Positions 10,058-19,174 of a stretch of DNA of 23,332 nucleotides are shown here, piece by piece. The stretch is from the NCBI GenBank assembly GCA_002102555.1, contig MCFL01000345.1, forward strand, positions 1 to 23,332, given 5' to 3'. Each line of letters begins with the position of its first letter. The first letter of the stretch is position 1. Source of the DNA: Catenaria anguillulae PL171. Taxonomy: Eukaryota > Blastocladiomycota > Blastocladiomycetes > Blastocladiales > Catenariaceae. The position numbers and the translations under genes were made by a program. The notes under the pieces are model-generated. The model did not search any database, was not told the origin of the DNA, and saw only the letters and a list, made by a program, of their open reading frames with translations.

Positions 10058-10375
10058 ATGGCATCTGTCCCAATGGCCTCGCCACTCGTCCAGTCCTTTG
10101 CGTCGGTCCGCCCCCCCGCTTCTTCCACCGTCTCGCCGCTGTTGGCCTCTGCAGCACTCGCCTTCCGGTACCCAGCCACGCGGCCTCTGCCTCTGGCCCG
10201 GCATCCAGTCTGCTGCCCGTGGGCGCTCGGTTCATGTCCAAGTTTGGATCCGAGTACCAGCCAAGTATCATTCGCAGGAAGCCGCAAGTGGGGATTCTTG
10301 GCAAGGAACAAGTCGAGTTGGGCAGGAAGATTTTGGCCAGACGAGTGTTGAAGGGGCGCAATGGTTGAGTCCATT
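10058..10375 (+). pseudogene. MRPL34: Mitochondrial ribosomal protein bL34m, frameshifted
   Basis: bL34m is a small basic protein of the mitochondrial large ribosomal subunit. The first ~50 codons from 10058 (MASVPMASPLVQSFASVRPP onward) are Ala/Ser/Arg/Pro-rich without acidic residues, as in a mitochondrial targeting sequence. The mature part then reads, across frames, FGSEYQPS and an RRK, then RKWGFLARNKSSW, then GRKILARRVLKGR, then LSP. This is collinear with the bL34 consensus YQPSxxKRKRxHGFLxR...GRKxLxRRRxKGRxxLS. At least three frame changes are implied: between targeting sequence and core (about 10215-10235), one extra base near 10277, a missing base near 10320, and another near 10362. 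Either this is a decayed copy with a functional one elsewhere, or the consensus has indel errors. The family match is strong for so short a protein. Confidence 0.7.
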
Positions 10376-10771
10376 GAGGACCCGTCCCCAAGCATTGGCG
10401 GAGTCGCTGATGGCTCGGTCGGCAATTTCGTGATGATTCCATAGTCAGTACCGTATCGATACACACTTTCTGCCTGCTCAAACGAATTCCTTGGTTGCTG
10501 GTTGCACGGAGCCGACTTTCTCGATCCAGTCCATCATTCGTTCACATGCTGTGAAATTGGCTGACCCCACACTGTACACGCTGAGGCCGTGAGAAAACTT
10601 TTGTGCTACTTAGACAGACGCAAGCTCTTGTCTGACAGAAATGAGTGAGGCACATTTGGTCCAACATATCAGGACATTGTGCTCCAGCGGAGAGACGAGC
10701 TGTTTCAAGTATGCCGTCAGACAGTGAAGTGCAAGGAGCTACTAATTGCATGGAATGACAAGGACAAGGCG
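10376..10771. other. Intergenic stretch
   Basis: Nothing recognisable. Short open frames lack motifs. It separates the plus-strand bL34m copy from the 3' end of the minus-strand F-box-like relic. Confidence 0.4.
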
Positions 10772-11597
10772 CTATACAAAATGAATGATACAGTTCAAAC
10801 GGCAAATCTTTCCCCTATCTTCACGGCCGGGCATGTGGCCCGTTGCCAAGTGACAGTGGAACCGCAGCTTGCGCTCGAGCAGGTCAAGCTGCGTGGTACG
10901 GATAAAGAAATGGACGAGGAGCAGAGCATCCGGCGAAAATCGCCAGTTGGATGAGCGATTTGAAGCCAAGCCCGAGGGAACCTGACGGGTCGCAATGTCT
11001 TGGCCTTTGCTGCCTTCCTCACCCCATTCACCTTTACTGTTCCGCTCCATGTTTCCCTTGTCGCATCGTCCCCATCGTCCCCATCATCACCCTCCATCTT
11101 ACATCGTATCCGCTTCAGCTGTGGAACCACCGACGGCTGACGGCTGAGCGCCATTGCGGAGTAAAAATGCCTGGCTTTGCTGAGCAACCAATCGATAAGT
11201 TTTTCGTTCAGCATCGATGCAGCATGTTCCTGCTTAGATGAGAGATTCGAAGGGCTGGCGGCGCAATCCCAGCCGCCAACGTAGTTGTCTCATCCTTGCC
11301 CTCTGCGATGGGCGCACAAGCCTTGAGTAGTAGGCAACTTGGGATTCTACTTGAGCGACCCGTTTGTGCCATTCATTGACTTGTTGACTGGCGTAGATGA
11401 GTGCATTAAATCTTTGGACGTGGAGATTTCCATGATCGTAGAAATTTTCGGCACTGAAGATGTGGCGGTACGACCAGATTCGGTGAGACTTCTCGCCCGG
11501 AATGAAAAAGACCGTAAGAGATGGCACGGCAGGTTGCAGGCGGGTTAAGAGAGACTTGACAGAGCAAAAAGACGTCAAGAAGCAGGTCAATTGGCAT
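10772..11597 (-). pseudogene. Relic of F-box-like repeated family (paralogue of 15949-18648)
   Basis: On the minus strand from 11597 comes MPIDLLLDVFLLCQVSLN with PPATCRA, an F-box-like leucine pattern matching LPAELWLDTLCLCTAS...LPATCRA in the gene at 15949-18648. Next is SHRIWSYRHIF (cf. SHRVWVHRHIF), then KLIDWLLSKARHF (cf. AVVEWLFSAAGPF), an acidic Asp/Gly linker (GDDGDDGDD, cf. its Ser/Asp/Glu-rich stretch), and NWRFSPDALLLVHFFIRTTQ then LDLLERKL (cf. TWRLIPDSLLLATFFIRTSQ then LDLLELTL). The segments lie in three frames. Similarity ends soon after the LDLLE motif, so roughly the last two thirds of the family protein are missing. Read as an ancient, truncated copy. Confidence 0.65.
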
Positions 11598-12718
11598 GTT
11601 TGACAACCAGGTCAGGTCCACGGCGAGCGACATATGGCGGAGCATCGTTCGAATCAAATCGTGCGGGAAGTGATCTTGCCGGACGAATCCATGATTGCGG
11701 AAAGTGGTCTTTTGGAATGTATATGTTAGTGCCGTGAAGTAGATTCATGAGCCCGCTTCCTCTTTTACGGACTCAAGAAGCTGTGTACATATAGAGGAGT
11801 TCTGAGCACGACTCAAGCCTGTGAGGAGGATTCCGAACTTCGCATCACTTCGCCCAAGGTTTACGTGCCCATGTCGGACGACCCACGAGAAAGAAACCCT
11901 TCCAAAAAGCGATTCAAACGAGGAAAAGAAGTGTAGTATCCGTCGGATCGAGGTGCAGTCAGTGTGGTCTTGAGCTCCGTCACTCACTTGCCAGGCACTT
12001 GCAGAAGACTTCATACCTGGACGGTTACAACCTGGAAAGCACGGTGCACGTCGGATGAACGAGATGAGAAGATGAGATGAAAATCATTTTCTCTGCCAAT
12101 CGGAGGCGTCACGACTCTAGTCGCAACGACCTGTCATGAAGTGAAGTGAGCATGTGCAATCGACGCCATGTATCCAACTTCGAGACGCGATCACGCGGAC
12201 TGTCAAGCGCGAACGTGAGACATGAACCTTTGATATTTGCATCTAATGCAAGCACGATACAACGGACACCCCGCGCAAAAAAAAGACATTGCCGATTGAT
12301 CATGAGCAGCAGCAGCAGCCGTGTTGCTGACTTGACCTTGCAAATTACGGGCTCCGTGGCTGGTCAAGACACAACGTCGATGAAACGGCTGCCATCGCAT
12401 TGCACGAATACCGTGCAAACCGAGCTCGAAGAAAAATGATGAAAACGGGTCAAGTCATCGCGACGGAGGGATGTATCCATTCCCTAGCATACCAAGTCAA
12501 TGTACCCAGCCACTCAACGGATCCGTTTGATCTCCGACGGAATTTACGTCAGGCAGATTTGCTGCCTTCCTCTTCGGCACACAGCTGGCCAGGACAGCCA
12601 GTCCTGCAAAGTCAGGGCAGACAAGCAGCGAAGGGCGGTGATACGGATCGTAAGGATAAATATGTAATGGGTGGCAATCCGCACGCGACACTGACCACGT
12701 CCACATTCCTGTCACAAC
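11598..12718. other. Intergenic stretch of ~1.1 kb
   Basis: No gene supported. AT content is higher than in neighbouring coding DNA, a run of eight A lies near 12285 and a short CAG repeat at about 12305-12322. Open frames on both strands are short or motif-free. The right end presumably contains the promoter of the plus-strand GPCR gene. Confidence 0.4.
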
Positions 12719-15717
12719 ATGTCGGCCCTCACGATCTACAGCACCTTTACGCGATCTCGAGAGGAATTCTCATCGCAGCCTTGTGCTGGCCTGCTTGGTC
12801 CGCTGAGCTACGCTACCTAGTGGCATTACCCTTAACGGACATTAATCGTACGTCAGCAAGCAATTCTCCCCGGAATAAGTTTGGGGTGACAACCGCTTCG
12901 CATAGATGGCCGAGCATCAAGGGTGATCGCAAATACCTCCGGCTTTCTGTGACCGACATGAACAACCAAGGTTCGGTTGTGAAGACTAAATGCAAATGAA
13001 GAGCATATGCACTTATCCAGCTCATTTCTTTATTCATTTATCTCACAGTCGCTCGTCCTGCCGGTCACTCGGTCTTCATTGACATTCGCGACACGTCCAC
13101 CTTGTCTGCTGGCCCACCCACATCTTCAACTCGACTCTGCCAGCGTTGGCCCCAATGCAACAACCACTCCTACAAATGGAGCGATCGCCATGATCGCGGG
13201 CATCACCTCCGACACCACCATTCCGCTGACACTGCTCGCACAAGCGCACGGCATGTACGTGTGCTCCGGGTCCGCCACCGCCACCAAGCTGTCGAACACT
13301 TCCATCTTTGGCCAATCCTTCTTTCGCACCATCCCAGCCGACGATATCCAAGGCATTGCCCTCGCCTACTACTTGGCGCACCAGCAATGGACCGCGTGCG
13401 CCGTGATTGCGAGCAACTCAAAGTACGGCCGCTCAATCGCAAGCGCATTCAGTGCCACAGCTACCGAGCTCGCATTGACATTGCATCGACCGAGTTTGTC
13501 GCCTTTGGCGCACCCGCGCCACGAAACCCGCATTGCTGGCGCGTGCAGTCAATGCCACGGCGCAAACGGGTGTGCGCGTGTGGTGTTTTTCGGAACCATG
13601 CCAGAGTACCTTGACCTAGCACCGTGGTGGCGCGGCAAGCGGGCATTCTGGGTGTGCCCAACTGGTGTGGATCGCGTCCGAAGCCGTGGGCGAAATCACA
13701 TTGGCCGTGGAGCGCGACCCGAACCTCAGGGCCGTCACAGATGGACTTCAAGTTGTGTTTCCCGAAGAGGTCGTCACAAGCAAATGGAGCAACGCCTGCT
13801 GGTCAGGGCTCGTGGAAATGACAACAACAACAACAATGGCGGAAACGCTGACAGTCGCCCACGTGGCCCGACACAGTTGGAGCCGTATGCAGGATTTTCC
13901 GTGACTGTCTGTTTGGATTGACGACCAGTTTGTCGACATGCTCAAGCCGGGACCAGCGGTACCAGGGAAGCAGATGTGTTGAACCGAAGAGCAAATGTGC
14001 CGGTCGGCGGGCATTGCGGCCGTTTGTGGGCATCACGGGCAAGGTCGATTTGATGCCGAGGGCAAGCGCAAGTCCGCGTTCAATGTGCTTAGCTTGTTTG
14101 CGGAAATGCAACGGCCGTATACCGTATAGACACGGGCAGCAATACGAGCGGCGAAACAAGTACAGGCAGGTGACCGAGCTGGCCAAACCGCGGTACTTTG
14201 GCGGGTCGACGGTCCGTCCACCCGCACGGCCAGAGGACATTGTCCAGTTTGTGCGGTACCGGTCCGTCGCGGGCGTGTTTGTCGTCGGTGTCACGGGTAT
14301 AATTGCGATGGTGGTGTGGGTGGACGTCCATCTTGGCCAGGAATTGGAAGCACGCTGTGGTCAAGGAACACAAGCTGTCAGTGCTCATCTTGGTTTCCAT
14401 TGGCGTACTGACGGTGCTTGGCGGGACGCTCGGATGGATGGATGTGCAATCGGTGACGACGTGCAATACGACCAAGTGGACGATTAGCATGGGGTTCCAG
14501 TTGATTGTGATTCCGCTGCTGTATCGTTCATATCTGGTGCGTCCTGAATTGTCTCACATGTATCCGTCGATCATACATACGCTCACACTTGGATGAATGT
14601 CTGCAGTTCTGGTCGGCCTTTGAAAACCCTCGGCTGTGGCCGCCACAACTACCCCGACTGTGACTGCAGCCTTTGCCTGCCTGTCAGTCGTCTCGCCTCT
14701 CATCCTCACCGCCCGAACATTGATTGCCCCGCTCAAACCTGTCCCTTTTGCAACACTCACATCCTTTCGTACAAGTGCCGGTCCGACGACATGTTTCTGT
14801 ACTACGCCTTCAACTACGCTTTCACCACGTGGAACATGTGGCTGTACTGTGCCTTGCTCTATTTTTCGTTCGCACTGCGCACCCTCCGCCGGCCCGGAAA
14901 CACATCATCGTGCACGCACTTGGGACTGGTCAACTTTGGGCTGACGATTCTGGCCATTTCGCCGCTGTCACTGCTCAGGCTGCCAGGGTTTGCCCTCGGG
15001 AGCTTCTGGACGCACATTGTGGCCGTGTGTGTGTATGCATGTGTGGTGCTCATCACCATGACGCACGGTCGGTTGGTGCAAGTGATTGTTCGTTCCAATG
15101 TGCAGGCGGACAAGATTTCGACCCCAGTCCAAGGTACAGACATAGCTACGAGTGCCCAAAGCAGCAATACCATCGGTCGACCTTCGACAACCGATAAGTT
15201 GACGACGCCCGGAGCAGGGGTCGCACATTTGCCCGCCAACCTTCTTTTCCTCGTCTAGTTCTCCCTCTCGACGCAAGGATGACACGTCCGGCCTGGCACG
15301 TGTCGAATCTCAGCCCAATTCATTTATTGGTGAGTACCCCATCAAGTACTATGCTGGCATCCGTGTCGGTCATTTCCGCCTCGCCCCATTTTTATCCACC
15401 TGGCACGTGCGGCGCTTATTTCTTGCGTTTGAAGACGGGTACTTTGGCGTCCACGACACGGGTTTGGAATGTACTCCGGCCGGTCACGTCTGGGAGATTA
15501 ATGCAATCAGCGTCTGTCGTTCACAAGTTTCGATATGGCGGTGCAAGTATATGCGCACGATACTCTAGTGGCCGACGTTCAGTGTGCGAGCGAGGACAAG
15601 TGTGGGAATGGATTCGCATTTCCCACGTCGAGTGCAATGGGATGAAAAGGGCAAGGTTGGTGAGCGGGCGAATCGATGGATGATGATCAGAGTTTTTACG
15701 GGCAGGTGCATTTGTAA
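12719..15717 (+). CDS. Class C (GABA-B-like) GPCR with ligand-binding domain and PH-like tail, copy 1
   Basis: A plasma-membrane receptor that should bind a small ligand outside and signal through G proteins. N terminus: a hydrophobic segment (GILIAALCWPAWSAELRYLV) leads into ALPLTDINR, typical of the start of ANF-receptor/periplasmic-binding-like domains. After a probable intron ending near 13050, the domain continues (GAIAMIAGITSDTTIPLTLL, FFRTIPADDIQGIALAYYLA, VVFFGTMPEYLD). The 7TM part starts near 14260: TM1 GVFVVGVTGIIAM, TM2 LSVLILVSIGVLTVLGGTL, TM3 SMGFQLIVIPLLYRSYL, a 70-nt intron at 14537-14606, then FWSAFENPRLWP, with TM4-TM7 ending HIVAVCVYACVVLITMTHGR at about 15065. The tail at about 15300-15620 (GEYPIKYYAGIRVGHFRL ... 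VWEWIRI) has a PH-domain-like pattern with the closing Trp. At least six single-base frame changes are seen against copy 2, mostly missing bases here. It may be a pseudogene or an intact gene with consensus errors. Confidence 0.7.
13725..15717 (+). repeat. Left arm of a 2-kb inverted duplication
   Basis: Pairs with 19175-21212 in opposite orientation. Identity by eye is ~98-99% over 13725-14125 apart from one-base indels, ~96-97% through the 7TM core to about 15085, and ~70% over the C-terminal tail. The shared start is abrupt at CTCAGGG. The arms are separated by ~3.5 kb holding the F-box-like gene. Confidence 0.85.
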
Positions 15718-15948
15718 GTTCCCCGACATACAGTATGTACTTCCGCGAATGAAAGGTGTACATTTTAAACCAGAATTCTCAGGGGGCGACATGAACACTT
15801 GCCACCAACTATATATACAGCGAAAGCTTTGTCGCAATTCTGTCCAGCTGGCGCGGTCATATCTAGTGTTTTGTTCATCGTTCCGTATTCATCAACAAGA
15901 TTGGCCGTCAATCCGACCACATGAGACAGAAGTGTAGCGATTTATAGT

Positions 15949-18648
15949 TCAATCAAACAAACTAAATTGCTCCTCCTCATCGTCGTTGTCGTCATCGTCA
16001 TCATCTACAGGCAACGGTGTCACCCTCGCAACCTGCTCCCTCCACCCGTCACGCCAGTCGCTCTTGTCCAACCCATTCACCAAGGCCTCTCTCCTGCCTG
16101 ATCCACAGCCCGTGTGCGCATCAGCCCGCGCAACCCCAACACAAACACATTGCACTCGACCAGCAGCCTCGGTAGCCCATTAATGACGCCCGCGACCCGA
16201 TCCCCACCTTCTCGAGGGCGAGTCCGTCAGCGCCACGCGCAGCAGGCCAACAGCTCGGTTCACGTTGACACGACGCTCCACCTCATACGGCTCGAACCGG
16301 TGCCATACGCGCACGGATGCCGGATGACGCCAGGCAACGTGTGCAAGCAAAACGCACGGTCAAGCACGTACATTGTGTCAAAGAGGAAATTGTGGAAGGC
16401 GCGCGATCGGATACGGGACACGAGGCAGAGTGTACAGTCAAGGGTCGCACGCGCACCCAATGGAGGGCGCATACGAGGTGGCGGATTGAATCGCCGACCG
16501 CAACAGGTCGCGCGTGTTGGCAGGAATCTGCTCGCTAAATGCTTGCGCGGCCTCGCGCGACTCTTGGCGCTCACGGTTGGCTCGGAACTTTGGCGGCCGC
16601 CAGCGACGCCAGAAACTCAATCACGCCCGCGTCCTTGTCGTCCACAAGCACCACCGTGTCCATGGGAGCGTCTTCGCCGGGGAAACTTTTGGCCTTGATT
16701 GCGGCGGCCGCGAGCCGGAACGCACACGCCGTGGCAGCGTGCTTGGCGTCCACATTGTCCCAGCCCATGTCGTCAGAGTCGATGCACTTGTCAATGAGAG
16801 TGCCCATGAACTCGACAGAGTACGGCGAGCTGTCCCATGAGTTACGGGCCCATGTGAGCTGTTGGTCCAGGTACCGTGCATAGTCCCAAGTGAAGAGCAG
16901 GGCATCCATGGCGGCAGGTCAAACATCATGATGGACATGGCGCGGCGCGACCACGACTGCGAGTGTTGAATGAGAAAGGCCGTCGGGTCAAAGGACGAGG
17001 GGCCGTAGGTGATGAAGAGGTTGAGCAGTGTCGCGTAAATGTTCGGTGGATCGGGGTCGTTGAAAGAGGATACACGGAGTGCTAGTGATTGGGTGCATGT
17101 CGGATGTGTCAGAGGCCAAGAACATGGTTGGGCAACAATGAAAAAAATGGCGTATGATACCATGCAACACGGCATTCTTGAGCGCATCCCCGTCACCCGT
17201 ACAATTCACCGCTACGGTCGCCAGCAACCCGTCCTCGTCGCCCTTTTCGGCCGCATGTCGCATGAGCGTGCCCTTGGCGGATCGTCCAACAAATCGTTCT
17301 CGAGCGCCACGTGCAGCAAGTCTGGATGCCCCTTGACGACCCATTGCACCACGGCCGACCCAAGGGCAAACCGAGAAGGGTTGTCAAAGAGAAATGGCAC
17401 GTTCCGAGGTCGTGCAGCAAGAACACATCGGCAAAGATTGGGTACGAGCCCGTGAGCCGGTTGGACAAGTATGGGAAATCTTCGAGGTTAATGTGTGCGT
17501 TGTTGACCTGGATCCAGTTGAGAATAGACAGCACGCGCGACGAGTCTGAGGGTGGGGACGTGAGTTGGTACAGTGTGGCAAGGATCGAGTCCATCATGTG
17601 CCGAGTGGATGTGACGAGGTTGGCCGCGACGGTGGCGTCAAACGAGTCGGCAAATACCGGGCAACAATGTCGAGTGCCGGCTTGGACCAGTCAATGAGCG
17701 TGAGAAAGCACAAAAACGTCGGGTATGTCATGGACGGGTCGTCGTCCGAGTGGACAATGGCAGAAAGGAACGAGCGCAATTGAGTGCGGTTGTCGAGCAT
17801 GAGGCGAGACCACATGGAAAAGGGGGCAGACAATGTCGATAAGGTAGGGAACAGGGTGCGAATGTGGGTGAGCGTGAGTTCGAGCAGGTCGAGTTGGGAA
17901 GTACGGATAAAGAAGGTGGCGAGCAAGAGCGAGTCCGGGATGAGTCGCCATGTTGGGAGAGGTGGTGGACGTGGTGATTGTTGTTTCTTGGCGGGTGTCA
18001 TTGCTGGTAAAGTGTTTTGTGCATCAGCCGATGTCTCGACATTTTCGTCCTCGTTCTCGTTCTCGTCGTCTTCATCTTCTTCCTCATCGGAATCAGAGCC
18101 AGAGTCCGAGTCAGAGCCTGAAGTGGGTCGGAGCTCTTGGAGAGCGGCAAGCACATCCAGCTCGTGCTTCAGCCGCCTCTGCCGCCCAAACGGGCCAGCA
18201 GCGCTAAACAACCACTCGACCACCGCAACTGAAAACACAGATGCGGGAAGCGCTTGATGACCATTAGGCTCTGGTGCCAGCCCGGATGCGCACCCATAGT
18301 ACTGGTCCTTGCTTGTGGGCAAATGCGCCTTGAGGTAGAAGGCAAAGTTGGACTGGCATTGCGAGACACCCGAGTACAAGCGTCGATTTCGCGGTGCTTG
18401 CGGGCGGGCGAATCGGTCTGGTTGATGACCTTTGGGTCGTGCTCGGGGTTGACAAAGATGTGGCGGTGCACCCACACACGGTGCGAGGGAGAACCGGGCT
18501 GGGACGCGGTAGCGCGGCATGTGGCGGGAAGGTGCCGAGAGGCAGTGCACAAGCACAGCGTGTCGAGCCACAGCTCGGCGGGAAGGATGGACATGGACGA
18601 CACGGGTTGTGTGTCCCCGCGGCAGGACGGATGAGCAGCAGGCTTCAT
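15949..18648 (-). CDS. F-box-like, ankyrin-like large protein of a repeated family
   Basis: Function not known. From the N terminus (18648, or Met at 18594) it has an F-box-like segment (MSILPAELWLDTLCLCTAS, LPATCRA), then SHRVWVHRHIF and NPEHDPKVINQTDSPARKH. Next comes QCQSNFAFYLKAHLPTSKDQ, an acidic Ser/Asp/Glu run (about 18045-18140), then TWRLIPDSLLLATFFIRTSQ and helical repeats (HPDLLHVALENDLLDD; LMRHAAEKGDEDGLLATVAV) that look ankyrin-like. An intron at 17160-17082 keeps phase and joins KNAVLH to ALRVSSFNDPDPPNIYATLL. The protein ends with DDDDDDNDDEEEQFSLFD at 15949. Roughly 850 residues. Apparent frame changes lie near 18385, 17650, 17405 and 17290, with more between 16600 and 16150. 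F-box proteins usually link substrates to SCF ubiquitin ligases; that role here is inference from a weak motif. It lies between the two inverted GPCR copies. Confidence 0.6.
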
Positions 18649-19174
18649 GGCAACTGAGTCGATGTCGAGTGCCGGTCTTGGCGGTGGTGGTGGACGGGTT
18701 CAAGACTGTCGGTGGTGGTGCCATCATGGTATTGTCTGGTATTCTGGTATTAACACTCATTGTATACATTGTGAAAGAACGAGTGAACGTTGGAGCGAGG
18801 GCGGCCGGCGGCATTTTGAGTGCCTCCGCGGTCGTCGTGGTCGTGGTCGTGGTCGTGGCGTCAGCCTCGTCACGGCACCGACGCCGAGAACGTGGCTCTG
18901 ACTCATTCACAACACACATCACAGCTTTTGAAGATTGAGACTGTTTTGGGATTTACGAAATACTGTATGTATTCCAATACTCCAATTCCATGCTGCTTCA
19001 TGCAGAGAAATACACATCCATGCAAAATGGAATGTGCAATGTGGTGATGGCCGTGAGTCACACCTCCCTCAGCTGCCCGACAACGCTCCGACTCCGAGTC
19101 AATGCTGACTGGCACAGCCAATAAACATCATTCCAATTCCAATTCCCGAAACGGATACTGATACATTGGAAACT
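18649..19174. other. Intergenic stretch with GTCGTG-type simple repeat
   Basis: It separates the start of the F-box-like gene from the 3' end of GPCR copy 2. A GTCGTG/GTGGTC simple repeat occupies about 18829-18860. A plus-strand frame here contains one hydrophobic run (AIMVLSGILVLTLIVYIV) but has no other support. Presumably it contains the divergent F-box-like gene promoter on minus; no clear TATA is seen. Confidence 0.4.

Noticed and set aside
9910-10464. 184-codon minus-strand open frame opposite bL34m
   Set aside because: It lies antisense to the recognisable bL34m core and has no motif.
13809-13830. ACA trinucleotide repeat as a microsatellite of interest
   Set aside because: Only about five units, conserved in both GPCR copies and coding for Thr; ordinary.
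18519-18938. Plus-strand frame with one membrane-like segment
   Set aside because: It overlaps the start of the minus-strand F-box-like gene, contains a simple repeat translated as poly-Val, and has no homology signal.
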